Shown piece by piece: positions 9,307 through 16,856 of a stretch of DNA of 64,000 nt. The notes under the pieces are model-generated. The model made no database searches, had not been told where the DNA came from, and was given only the letters and a program-made list of their open reading frames with translations. Both the position numbers and the translations under genes were made by a program. Where the stretch lies: NCBI RefSeq assembly GCF_002025205.1, contig NZ_CP019947.1, positions 4,917,501 to 4,981,500 on the forward strand. The letters are read 5' to 3'. The stretch's first letter is position 1. Each line of letters begins with the position of its first letter. The stretch is from Pseudomonas sp. CC6-YY-74. GTDB lineage: Bacteria; Pseudomonadota; Gammaproteobacteria; Pseudomonadales; Pseudomonadaceae.

Positions 9307-9327
9307 TAAATTGGTAATACCAATTTA
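9307..9327. promoter_or_regulatory. LldR operator palindrome
   Basis: A perfect 10-bp inverted repeat with one central base: TAAATTGGTA, A, TACCAATTTA. It fits the TTGGT-N-ACCAA type of site bound by FadR-subfamily GntR regulators such as LldR and PdhR. It lies between divergent lldP and lldR, 126 bases before lldP and 169 bases before lldR. In known systems LldR represses lldP-lldD expression until lactate is present; that role here is inferred from position. Confidence 0.85.
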
Positions 9328-9495
9328 CAAAGTGGCGCGGCCAGAGTAAAAGTGGATGCTTGCTACTGTCAATTAGCAGGCTTACTACTTTGGTCGAGTG
9401 TCCTTGTCTTGTAAGGGCTACGGCGCCGCTATAGGCTTGCTCTACAAGTGCCCGGGGAGGGCGTTGCAGGTGGTAAAACCAGTGAGGTTCGGGCT

Positions 9496-10277
9496 ATGGA
9501 AGTAGGGCAGGTGCGCCAGCGCCGTTTGTCGGACGATATTGTCAGTCAGCTGGAAACCATGATCTTGGAAGGTACGTTGAAGGCGGGCGAGCGACTGCCC
9601 GCCGAGCGTGCGCTGGCCGAACGGTTCGGCGTGTCGCGGCCGTCGTTGCGCGAGGCAATTCAGAAACTGGCGGCCAGGGGCTTGCTAGTCAGTCGTCAGG
9701 GCGGCGGTAACTATGTCGCCGACTCGCTCGGTTCGACCTTCAGTGATCCGCTGTTGCAGCTTCTGGAGAGCAATCCGGAAGCCCAGCGCGACCTGCTGGA
9801 GTTTCGCCACACCCTGGAAGGTTCTTGTGCATTTTATGCAGCCCAGCGCGCCACCGAGCTGGACCGTCAGCGCCTGAGGGAGGCATTTGCCGCGCTGCAG
9901 GACTGCTACAGTCGCAGCGGCAAAGTGACCCGCGCCGAAGAGGGGCGGCTGATGCGAGCTTTCACCTGGCCATTGCCGAAGCCAGCCATAACGCCGTGCT
10001 GCTGCACACCATTCGCGGCTTGTTTGACCTGCTCAAGCGCAATGTGGTGACCAATATCGGCGGCATGTACGCCCAGCGCGATGAGACCCGCGACATGCTG
10101 ATCGATCAGCATCGGGCACTTTATGAGGCAATCATCGAGGGGCGTGCCGAAGACGCGCGGCAGTTGTCCAATCGGCATATCGACTATGTGCAGGAAGTGC
10201 TCGCCGAAGTGCAGCAGCAAGCGCAGCGCGTGGCGCGGGCGCAGCGGCGCGGGTCAGCCGCAATCACTAAGCCGTAG
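9496..10277 (+). pseudogene. lldR: Lactate-responsive GntR/FadR-family regulator LldR (apparent frameshift)
   Basis: The N-terminal half (MEVGQVRQRRLSDDIVSQLE, winged-helix motif RFGVSRPSLREAIQKL) is read in one frame to about base 9945; the C-terminal FCD ligand-binding half (ADASFHLAIAEASHNAVLLH to the end AITKP) continues in the next frame. Adding one G to the GGGG run at 9942-9945 restores EEGAADASFHLAIAE, as in homologues, and gives a 260-residue protein. The ATG at 9496 is chosen over in-frame GTG/ATG codons upstream because AGTGAGG lies 8 bases before it and homologues start here. LldR represses the lactate operon. The break is probably a sequencing error, since five others of the same type occur in the window. 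Confidence 0.85.
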
Positions 10278-10438
10278 AAGGGTGGGTTAGCCGCTGGCAA
10301 GATGCTCGATCAAGTCCGGTGTCGCCGGGCGGCGTAACCCATCATGGCGATGAGTCTGCTGGCGCGGCGTGGTCAACTGGAGTGCTGCTCACATGAGCGG
10401 GGAGGGGCAATGAGGTTGGCGCCTCCTTCCTCCGCCGA

Positions 10439-10921
10439 TCAATCGTCCTTGCCCTTGGTGCGCATGGCGCGCTGGACTTCACGGTCGGCGTCACGCTCTT
10501 TTTCGGTGTGGCGCTTGTCGAAGTCCTTCTTGCCCTTGGCCAGGGCGATCTCGCATTTGATCAAATGCGCCTTCCAGTAAACCGCCAGCGCCACGCAGGT
10601 GTGACCCTTCTGCTGTACGGCGCCGAACAGTTTTTCCAGCTCGCGCTTGTTCAGCAGCAGTTTGCGCGTGCGGGTCGGGTCGGCAATCACGTGGGTGCTG
10701 GCAGTCTTCAGCGGGGTGATGTGGAAGCCCATCAGCCAGGCTTCGTTGTCCTTCAGCAATACATAGCTGTCGACCAACTGGGCCTTGCCAGCGCGCAGGC
10801 TTTTCACTTCCCAGCCGGCCAGGACCAGGCCCGCCTCGAATCTGGATTCGACGAAAAAGTCGTGCATCGCCTTTTTGTTCTGGGCGATGGTGCCTTGAGG
10901 GTGTTTCTTTTGTTTAGCCAT
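10439..10921 (-). CDS. smpB: tmRNA-binding protein SmpB
   Basis: 160 residues from the ATG at 10921 (MAKQKKHPQGTIAQNKKAMH), the family N-terminus. Conserved parts: FEAGLVLAGWEVKSLRAGKAQL, the oligonucleotide-binding barrel and a basic C-terminal tail (KKDFDKRHTEKERDADREVQR). SmpB binds tmRNA and brings it to stalled ribosomes for trans-translation. A TATAAT box ends 9 bases before the ATG, leaving room for a leader of only a few bases and no Shine-Dalgarno (see the promoter entry). Confidence 0.97.
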   Translation of the reverse strand: MAKQKKHPQGTIAQNKKAMHDFFVESRFEAGLVLAGWEVKSLRAGKAQLVDSYVLLKDNEAWLMGFHITPLKTASTHVIADPTRTRKLLLNKRELEKLFGAVQQKGHTCVALAVYWKAHLIKCEIALAKGKKDFDKRHTEKERDADREVQRAMRTKGKDD

Positions 10922-10930
10922 AGGGCGCGC

Positions 10931-10959
10931 ATTATAGGGAGTCGTTGGCCTGCTGGCGA
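10931..10959 (-). promoter_or_regulatory. smpB promoter, near-leaderless
   Basis: Minus strand: -35-like TCGCCA (10954-10959), 17-base spacer, perfect -10 TATAAT (10931-10936). Start of transcription is expected about 6-8 bases after the -10, at 10923-10925, only 2-4 bases before the ATG at 10921. The -35 matches the consensus at 4 of 6 positions. Confidence 0.55.
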
Positions 10960-11030
10960 CAGCCTGATCTTGAGAGAGGTGGGCTAATCCCGGACAATGC
11001 GCATCTTTTGCATATATTTCGGGCGTATTC

Positions 11031-12433
11031 ATGGTGAGTGACAAGGTTTCGATTCACGGCGCCTGGGCCAGTCGTTGGGTGTTTATCCTGGCGGCAACCG
11101 GTTCCGCAGTGGGCCTCGGCAATATCTGGAAGTTTCCCTACATGGCCGGCATGTATGGCGGTGGGGCCTTTGTCATCATGTACCTGGTGTGCATTTTCCT
11201 GGTCGGCTTGCCGATCATGCTGGGAGAAACCCTGATCGGGCGCCGCGGCCGGCAGAGTCCGGTGAATTCTCTGCGAGCGCTGGCGCTAGAGTCTGGCGCT
11301 TCGCCGCGGTGGTCGTGGGCCGCGCTGATGGGCATGATCGCCGCGCTGCTGATCCTGTCCTTCTACAGTGTCATCGCAGGCTGGTCGCTGGACTACATCA
11401 TCGGCATGGGAGGCGGTCAGTTCGAGGGCATCAGTGCTGAGGGGCGGGCGCTACGTTCGGCGCGCTGACGGCCGACCCTTGGCGCCTAACCCTGTGGCAC
11501 ACGCTGTTCATGCTGTTGACCGGCTTCGTCATCGCCCGTGGTGTCGTGGCCGGCCTGGAGCGCAGTTTGCGCATCATGATGCCGCTGCTGTTCATCTTGC
11601 TGCTGGTGCTGCTGGGTTACAGCATGACCACCGGGCACTTTATGCAGGGCTTTCACTTCCTCTTCGATTTTCAGCCCGACAAGTTGCTCGACGGCGTGCT
11701 GGCAGCCATGGGGCATGCCTTCTTCACCCTCAGCGTTGGCGTCGGTTCGATCATGGTATATGGCGCCTATATGCCCAAGCGCGCCTCGATCGGCTCGACG
11801 GTGTTGGCGGTCGGCATTCTCGACACCCTGGTGGCCCTGACGGCTGGTTTGGCGCTATTTCCTATCGTGTTTGCCGCCGGCATGGAGCCAGGCGCTGGGC
11901 CCGGACTGATGTTTGTTACCTTGCCGGTGGCCTTCGGCAGTATTGCGTTCGGTCAGGTCATGGGTACGCTGTTTTTCGTATTGGTGCTAATCGCGGCCTG
12001 GACCTCGTCTATTTCCATGCTGGAGCCCGCCGTTGCTTACCTGGTCGAGCGTACCGAGCGCAGCCGGGGGCAGATTACCAGCGGGTTGGTGCTGGTGTGC
12101 TGGGTGGTGGGCATGGGCACGGTGTTGTCCTTCAATGTCGCTGCCGATGCCAAGTTCTTCGTCTTCGCTGGCGACGGTTTTCACCTGTTTCAGTGGGGCG
12201 CCGAAGGCGGGCGTAATTTCTTCGACAGCATCGACTACCTGACCAGTCGCATTCTCTTACCGGCAGGTGGCCTGGCCTTCGTGCTGTTCGCCGGCTGGGT
12301 GCTCAAGCGCGAAGCGGTGCGCGAGGAGTTGGCGATCAACAATCCGCTGTTGTTCGGCGTGGTCTATTGGTTGATTCGTGTGGTGGCGCCATTGGGTATA
12401 TTGATCGTGTTTGTCGCAGAGTTGACGAAATGA
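11031..12433 (+). pseudogene. NSS-family sodium-dependent transporter (apparent frameshift)
   Basis: Neurotransmitter:sodium symporter family. The first part starts MVSDKVSIHGAWASRWVF and has the sodium-site helix 1 signature GSAVGLGNIWKFPY, but hits a stop at 11466-11468 after ISAEGRALRSAR. The rest (TADPWRLTLWHTLF to VAELTK at 12433) runs in the next frame. One extra G in the GGGG run at 11441-11444 restores SAEGAGATFGALTADPW and a protein of about 467 residues with 11-12 helices. Such proteins import amino acids or related solutes with sodium; the substrate is unknown. The lesion is probably a homopolymer sequencing error. Confidence 0.85.
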
Positions 12434-12467
12434 GTGCAGTCACCCTATTGAATGAAGTTGCAGGCTT

Positions 12468-12902
12468 ATGAGTACCCATATTCAGCGCTCAGCGTTGCTG
12501 CCGTACCCGGCTTCCGCCCTTTTCGAATTGGTTAATGACGTGGCGCGTTACCCCGAGTTCCTGCCCTGGTGTGCGGCCAGTGAGGTTCTGGACGCCAGTC
12601 AAACCCACATGCGCGCCAGTCTGGCAGTGGCTAAGGGTGGGATTAGCCAGCGTTTTATTACCCGTAATGTGCTGGTATGGGGGCAGTCGATCGAGCTGAC
12701 TCTGGAGGAAGGGCCGTTCAGTCAACTGCATGGCCAGTGGGTGTTCAAGGCATTGGGCGACAAGGCCTGCAAAATGAGTCTGGACCTGACCTTCGAATAT
12801 GCCGGTCCCTTGGTGCGGGTCACGCTTGGACCACTGTTCAACCAGGCGGCGAACACCCTGGTGGACGCGTTCTGTCAAAGGGCGAAGCAGCTATATGGAT
12901 AG
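12468..12902 (+). CDS. ratA: RatA-family START/SRPBCC protein (type II toxin-antitoxin RatA-like)
   Basis: 144 residues forming one SRPBCC (Polyketide_cyc/START) domain: SALLPYPASALFELVNDVARYPEFLPWC at the start is the family hallmark (shown in parts: SALLPYPASALF, then YPEFLPWC). E. coli RatA blocks 70S ribosome assembly when overproduced, and the mitochondrial relative Coq10 binds ubiquinone; which role applies here is not known. It is always next to rnfH and opposite bamE in gammaproteobacteria, as here. Its last 8 bases overlap the start of rnfH. Confidence 0.9.
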   Translation: MSTHIQRSALLPYPASALFELVNDVARYPEFLPWCAASEVLDASQTHMRASLAVAKGGISQRFITRNVLVWGQSIELTLEEGPFSQLHGQWVFKALGDKACKMSLDLTFEYAGPLVRVTLGPLFNQAANTLVDAFCQRAKQLYG

Positions 12903-13215
12903 CAAGATGATCGTGGTCGAAGTGGTTTATGCCTTGGCGGATAAGCAGAAGCTGCTGCGTCTGAGTCTGCCTTACGGTACTACGGTGCGCCAGGCAGCCG
13001 AGCAGTCGGGCATGCAGGTGCATTTTCCTGACCTTGAACTGGCGAGCATTCCGCTGGGGATCTTCGGCAAGGCGGTAGCCAAACCACAAGAGCGGGTGCT
13101 GGAGGATGGCGAGCGGGTGGAGATCTATCGGCCGCTGATCGCCGACCCGAAAGAGGTGCGCAAGCAGCGTGCGGCCAAGGCGGCAAAAGCCAAGGCTGAC
13201 GAAGAGGGCGTTTGA
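12895..13215 (+). CDS. rnfH: RnfH family ubiquitin-fold protein
   Basis: 106 residues from the ATG at 12895 (MDSKMIVVEVVYALADKQ), which overlaps the end of ratA by 8 bases, implying translational coupling. Beta-grasp fold with LPYGTTVRQAAEQSGM, the conserved GIFGKAV and the C-terminal RVEIYRPLIADPKEVRKQRA. The family is named for its occasional linkage to rnf genes; the true role is not established. A strong bidirectional terminator follows 19 bases later. Confidence 0.9.
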   Translation: MDSKMIVVEVVYALADKQKLLRLSLPYGTTVRQAAEQSGMQVHFPDLELASIPLGIFGKAVAKPQERVLEDGERVEIYRPLIADPKEVRKQRAAKAAKAKADEEGV

Positions 13216-13234
13216 CGTCAGATCGGCGCGCATG

Positions 13235-13263
13235 AAAAAGCCCGGAAATATCCGGGCTTTTTT
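13235..13263. terminator. Bidirectional terminator between rnfH and bamE
   Basis: Perfect 12-bp stem AAAAAGCCCGGA / TCCGGGCTTTTT with AATA loop, flanked by A-tract and T-tract, placed between the convergent genes rnfH and bamE. Works on both strands by symmetry. Confidence 0.92.
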
Positions 13264-13275
13264 GCGTCTGCCTGC

Positions 13276-13794
13276 TTACTGCGGCGAGCTGTCCAGCGGT
13301 TCGGGGGTCGGCACCGGTACGCTTTGTACCTCGTCAACTTCGCGCTGGATCTGCTCGAGCAGTGAGCCTGGCGCCGGTCGCTCTTCAGCTTGCGGTTGTG
13401 CAGCGGCTGGTGCCGCCGTGCTGGCGCCATCCTGGCCAAGAATGGCCTCGTCGCGGCTGACGCCCGGCATGAAGTCGCCCGACAGGCCGGCCAGTTGATC
13501 ATTGCCATTGAAGATCACGCTGACGCGCTCTTGCAGGCGTTTACCGCCGCCTGGTTGAATGCTGTACAGGTAGTCCCAGCGGTTGGCATGGAAGGTATCG
13601 GTCAACAGCGGGTTGCCCATGATAAACCGCACTTGGCTGCGGGTCATTCCGGGGCGCAACTGATCTATCATGTCTTGGGTAACGACATTGCCCTGTTGGA
13701 CGTCGATTTTATAAACCCCGGGGAAAGAACAACCGGCGAGCGCGAGGAGTCCCACGAAGGTGAGACTGGTCAGCAGGAACTTGGTTTTTTGCAT
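13276..13794 (-). CDS. bamE: Outer-membrane assembly lipoprotein BamE (OmlA)
   Basis: 172 residues from the ATG at 13794 (MQKTKFLLTSLTFVG); the open frame upstream is not conserved. Lipoprotein signal peptide with lipobox LALAGC, then the BamE domain: YKIDVQQGNVV, IDQLRPGMTRSQVRFIMGNPLL and NRWDYLYSIQPGG. The C-terminal Pro/Ala-rich tail is longer than in E. coli, as usual in Pseudomonas. BamE is an accessory lipoprotein of the BAM complex that inserts beta-barrel proteins in the outer membrane. Divergent from fur. Confidence 0.95.
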   Translation of the reverse strand: MQKTKFLLTSLTFVGLLALAGCSFPGVYKIDVQQGNVVTQDMIDQLRPGMTRSQVRFIMGNPLLTDTFHANRWDYLYSIQPGGGKRLQERVSVIFNGNDQLAGLSGDFMPGVSRDEAILGQDGASTAAPAAAQPQAEERPAPGSLLEQIQREVDEVQSVPVPTPEPLDSSPQ

Positions 13795-13838
13795 CGGCGG
13801 GTGACTTCCACTATCTTGGCTGGGCAACGTAAACCCCG

Positions 13839-13867
13839 ATCATACCCGCAATAAAGGAAGCTGCGAA
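13839..13867 (-). promoter_or_regulatory. Putative bamE promoter
   Basis: Minus strand TTCGCA (13862-13867), 17-base spacer, TATGAT (13839-13844), 45 bases before the bamE start codon. Each box matches the sigma-70 consensus at 4-5 of 6 positions. Confidence 0.4.
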
Positions 13868-13891
13868 GCCGCTTCCGCGAGAAAGCAGACC

Positions 13892-14296
13892 ATGGTTGAA
13901 AATAGCGAACTACGCAAAGCTGGCCTGAAAGTGACCCTGCCGCGGGTCAAGATTCTGCAGATGCTCGATTCCGCCGAGCAGCGTCACATGAGTGCAGAGG
14001 ATGTTTACAAGGCCCTAATGGAGGCGGGCGAAGACGTCGGCCTGGCCACCGTGTACCGCGTGCTGACCCAGTTCGAGGCTGCAGGGTTGGTGGTGCGCCA
14101 TAACTTCGATGGTGGTCATGCCGTGTTCGAGTTGGCCGATGGTGGTCATCACGACCACATGGTCTGTGTCGATTCGGGTGAGGTGATCGAGTTCTTCGAT
14201 GCTGAAATCGAGAAGCGCCAGAGGGCGATCGTTCAAGAGCACGGCTTCGAGATGGTCGATCACAACCTAGTACTCTACGTGCGCAAAAAGAAGTAA
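13892..14296 (+). CDS. fur: Ferric uptake regulator Fur
   Basis: 134 residues, the usual Pseudomonas length. Winged helix with recognition region DVGLATVYRVLTQFEAAGLV, metal-binding HAVFELADGGHHDHMVC and C-terminal dimerisation part ending VLYVRKKK. It lacks the C-terminal CxxC zinc site of E. coli Fur, as is normal for Pseudomonas. With Fe(II) bound it represses siderophore and iron-uptake genes. It is divergent from bamE and convergent with recN, with a strong terminator between. Confidence 0.97.
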   Translation: MVENSELRKAGLKVTLPRVKILQMLDSAEQRHMSAEDVYKALMEAGEDVGLATVYRVLTQFEAAGLVVRHNFDGGHAVFELADGGHHDHMVCVDSGEVIEFFDAEIEKRQRAIVQEHGFEMVDHNLVLYVRKKK

Positions 14297-14317
14297 GCGC
14301 ACAAGCGCCTCATGCAC

Positions 14318-14341
14318 AAAGGCGACCCTCGGGTCGCCTTT
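14318..14341. terminator. Bidirectional terminator between fur and recN
   Basis: Perfect 11-bp stem AAAGGCGACCC / GGGTCGCCTTT with a 2-base loop between convergent fur and recN. Confidence 0.9.
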
Positions 14342-14358
14342 GTTGTTTCAGAAGCTCG

Positions 14359-16032
14359 TTAAGCCTCGGCGCTGCCGACCATCTGCCGGGCATGGGCCAA
14401 GGATTCCTCGGTCAGGTCGACGCCGCCCAGCATGCGGGCGATTTCCTCGACGCGCTGATGTCTATCCAGCTTGCTCACGGCCGTGTGGGTCGCATCGCTG
14501 CCGCGCACCTTGTGTACGAACAGGTGCTGATGGCCCTGGGCGGCCACTTGAGGCAGGTGAGTGACGGCCAGCACTTGGCCGCGCTCGCCGAGACGGCGCA
14601 ACAGTTGCCCGACCACTTCGGCGGTCGGGCCGCCAATGCCGACGTCGACTTCGTCGAACACCAGGGTTGGCACCCGAGAGGTTTGCGCGGTGATCACCTG
14701 GATCGCCAGACTGATGCGTGACAACTCGCCGCCAGACGCGACTTTGGCCAGGGTCTTGAGCGGTTGCCCGGGGTTGGCACTGACCAGGAATTCCAGCTGT
14801 TCGAGGCCGTTTGGCTGTGGTTCGCCGCTGTTGTTAGCGCTCAGCGTGATGCTGAAACGCCCTCCCGGCATGCCCAGATTCTGCATTTCCAGTTCTACCG
14901 CTGTGGCCAGTTCGCTGGCCGCGCGGTGGCGCAGGGCGCTGAGTTCGCCGGCCTTTTCCTGGTAGTGGCGCTCGAAGGCGGCCAGTTCATCATTCAGGCG
15001 TTCGGCGGCCTGGTCGTCGGCGTTGAGGCTTTCCAGCTCATCGAACAGTTGCTGCTGCATGGCAATCAGCTCGCCGGGCTGAATCCGGTGCTTGCGCGCC
15101 AGGGTATAGATTGCATCCAGGCGCTCTTCCATCTGCTGCAGGCGCTCGGGGTCGGCGTCGAAATGGTCGAGGAAGCGATTGAGCTCGCCGACCGCTTCCT
15201 CCACCTGGATTTGCGCACTGGCCAGCAGGTTGGTCGCTTCGCTCAAGGCGCTCGGCTGGCCCTGAAAGGCGCCCAGGCGGTTGAGGCTGCCGGTCAGTGT
15301 CGAGAGCACATTGCCGGCGTCATTTTCGCTGCACTGTTCGATCACTAGGCGGCAGGCGCTGAGCAGGCTTTCGGCATTGGTCAGGTTCTTGTGTTCCTGC
15401 TCCAGCTGTACCAGTTCATTTTCACCCAGGGCCAGGCTATCCAGTTCTTCCAGTTGGTAGCTGAGCAGCTGATGGCGTGAACGCTGCTCGTCGCCGAGGC
15501 TGGACAGGCGCTGCAGCTCATTCTTGGTCTGTTTCCAGCGCTGTGCCGCCAGTTGCACCTGGCGCGCCAGTTCCTGGCTGCCGGCGTATTCGTCGAGCAG
15601 GCGGCGGTGGGTTTCGGCCTTGAGCAGGGACTGGTGTTCGTGCTGGCTGTGGATGTCGATCAGCAGCTCGCCGATGGCCTTGAGGTCGCCCTGGGGGCAG
15701 GGCGCGCCATTGATGTAGCCGCGCGAGCGGCCTTCGGCGGTGATCACGCGCCGCAGGATGCACGGGCCGTCGTTATCCAGGTCGCGTTCGGCCAGCCAGG
15801 TGCGGGCTTCGGGGATGTCGGCAAGGTCGAAACTGGCCAGGATGTCCGCCTTGTCGGCGCCGGGACGCACCACGCCGCTGTCGGCGCGATCCCCCAGGCA
15901 CAGGCCGAGGGCGTCGAGCATGATCGATTTGCCAGCGCCGGTTTCGCCGCTGATTACGCTCATGCCGCTATCCAGCTCTAGGTCGAGATGTTCAACGATG
16001 GCGTAGTTGTGTACGGACAGGTGCACCAGCAT
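14359..16032 (-). CDS. recN: DNA repair protein RecN
   Basis: 557 residues from the ATG at 16032 (MLVHLSVHNYAIVEHL), preceded by GGGAGG at good spacing. SMC-like ATPase: Walker A GETGAGKS at residues 31-38, long central coiled coil, signature LSRISLAIQV-type helix and Walker B VFDEVDVGIGG. It acts early in double-strand break repair by holding DNA ends and sister chromatids together. A LexA box lies over its promoter, as in other bacteria where recN is a strong SOS gene. Confidence 0.96.
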   Translation of the reverse strand: MLVHLSVHNYAIVEHLDLELDSGMSVISGETGAGKSIMLDALGLCLGDRADSGVVRPGADKADILASFDLADIPEARTWLAERDLDNDGPCILRRVITAEGRSRGYINGAPCPQGDLKAIGELLIDIHSQHEHQSLLKAETHRRLLDEYAGSQELARQVQLAAQRWKQTKNELQRLSSLGDEQRSRHQLLSYQLEELDSLALGENELVQLEQEHKNLTNAESLLSACRLVIEQCSENDAGNVLSTLTGSLNRLGAFQGQPSALSEATNLLASAQIQVEEAVGELNRFLDHFDADPERLQQMEERLDAIYTLARKHRIQPGELIAMQQQLFDELESLNADDQAAERLNDELAAFERHYQEKAGELSALRHRAASELATAVELEMQNLGMPGGRFSITLSANNSGEPQPNGLEQLEFLVSANPGQPLKTLAKVASGGELSRISLAIQVITAQTSRVPTLVFDEVDVGIGGPTAEVVGQLLRRLGERGQVLAVTHLPQVAAQGHQHLFVHKVRGSDATHTAVSKLDRHQRVEEIARMLGGVDLTEESLAHARQMVGSAEA

Positions 16033-16056
16033 GGCGAGGCCTCCCAAGGCTTAGGT

Positions 16057-16072
16057 GTGTATATTTATACAG
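16057..16072 (-). promoter_or_regulatory. LexA (SOS) box of recN
   Basis: Minus strand CTGTATAAATATACAC, which matches the CTGT-N8-ACAG LexA consensus in all but the last base. It overlaps the -10 of the recN promoter and ends 25 bases before the recN start codon, so bound LexA would block transcription. Confidence 0.88.
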
Positions 16073-16093
16073 TGTTTGTTTCTTGGCTGGCAA
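16064..16093 (-). promoter_or_regulatory. recN promoter
   Basis: Minus strand -35 TTGCCA (16088-16093), 18-base spacer and -10 TATAAA (16064-16069), the latter inside the LexA box. Confidence 0.6.
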
Positions 16094-16106
16094 TCCTTGT
16101 GCAGCA

Positions 16107-16134
16107 CTTGAAGCTGCAGAATTTGTCCCCATAT
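16107..16134 (+). promoter_or_regulatory. Sigma-32 (heat-shock) promoter of grpE-dnaK-dnaJ
   Basis: CTTGAAG at 16107-16113, 13-base spacer, CCCCATAT at 16127-16134: a close match to the RpoH consensus CTTGAAA-N13-15-CCCCATNT. It lies 54 bases before grpE and immediately next to the divergent recN promoter. Confidence 0.88.
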
Positions 16135-16187
16135 AGGCGGCAGACGCGCAAGTTTAGACTTGCGTCGAATTTTTAGAGGAGAAACGC

Positions 16188-16757
16188 ATGGCTGACGAAC
16201 AGACCCGCGATACCCAGCTGCCAGAAGCTGCACCTGGTGCCGAAATGGACTCGAGCGATCAGTTGGACGCGCGCATCCAGGTGCTGGAGGAAGAGCTGGC
16301 TGCCGCTCAGGATCAGGCCCTACGCATGTCGGCGGACCTGCAGAACGTACGTCGTCGCGCCGAGCAGGATGTAGAGAAGGCGCACAAGTTCGCCTTGGAA
16401 AAATTCGCCAATGACCTGTTGCCGGTCGTCGACAGTCTGGAGCGCGGTCTCGAGTTGTCGAGCCCGGATGACGAGGCGATCAAGGCGGTGCGCGAGGGCA
16501 TGGAACTGACGCTCAAACTGTTCCACGACACCCTCAAACGCTATCAGTTGGAAGCCATCGACCCGCACGGTGCGCCGTTCAATCCGGAGCACCACCAGGC
16601 CATGGCCATGCAGGACAGCACCCATGTAGAGCCGAACAGCGTGCTCAAGGTGTTTCAGAAGGGCTATTTGCTCAACGGTCGACTGTTGCGTCCAGCGATG
16701 GTGGTGGTCAGCAAGGCGCCGGCCGAAGCACCGCCGTCCATCGATGAGCAGGCTTGA
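16188..16757 (+). CDS. grpE: Nucleotide exchange factor GrpE
   Basis: 189 residues. Acidic N-terminal tail, a long dimerising helix (DARIQVLEEELAAAQDQALR, then NVRRRAEQDVEKAHKFALEKF in homologous position) and a C-terminal beta domain (FNPEHHQAMA, VLKVFQKGYLLNGRLLRPA). It releases ADP from DnaK. Shine-Dalgarno AGAGGAGA precedes the ATG. First gene of the grpE-dnaK-dnaJ cluster under the heat-shock promoter. Confidence 0.97.
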   Translation: MADEQTRDTQLPEAAPGAEMDSSDQLDARIQVLEEELAAAQDQALRMSADLQNVRRRAEQDVEKAHKFALEKFANDLLPVVDSLERGLELSSPDDEAIKAVREGMELTLKLFHDTLKRYQLEAIDPHGAPFNPEHHQAMAMQDSTHVEPNSVLKVFQKGYLLNGRLLRPAMVVVSKAPAEAPPSIDEQA

Positions 16758-16856
16758 AATTCGGCGATCAGCCCCCATTTATGAGTCAAGCGTTTTAGTG
16801 CTACCGCGGCTGACACGGCGCAGCGGCGGAATTATCAAAGTTTCAGGAGAATGATG

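Noticed and set aside
9942..11444. Programmed -1/+1 frameshifting in lldR and the symporter gene
   Set aside because: No slippery heptamer with downstream structure, and six unrelated sites show the same single-base contraction, which fits sequence error better.
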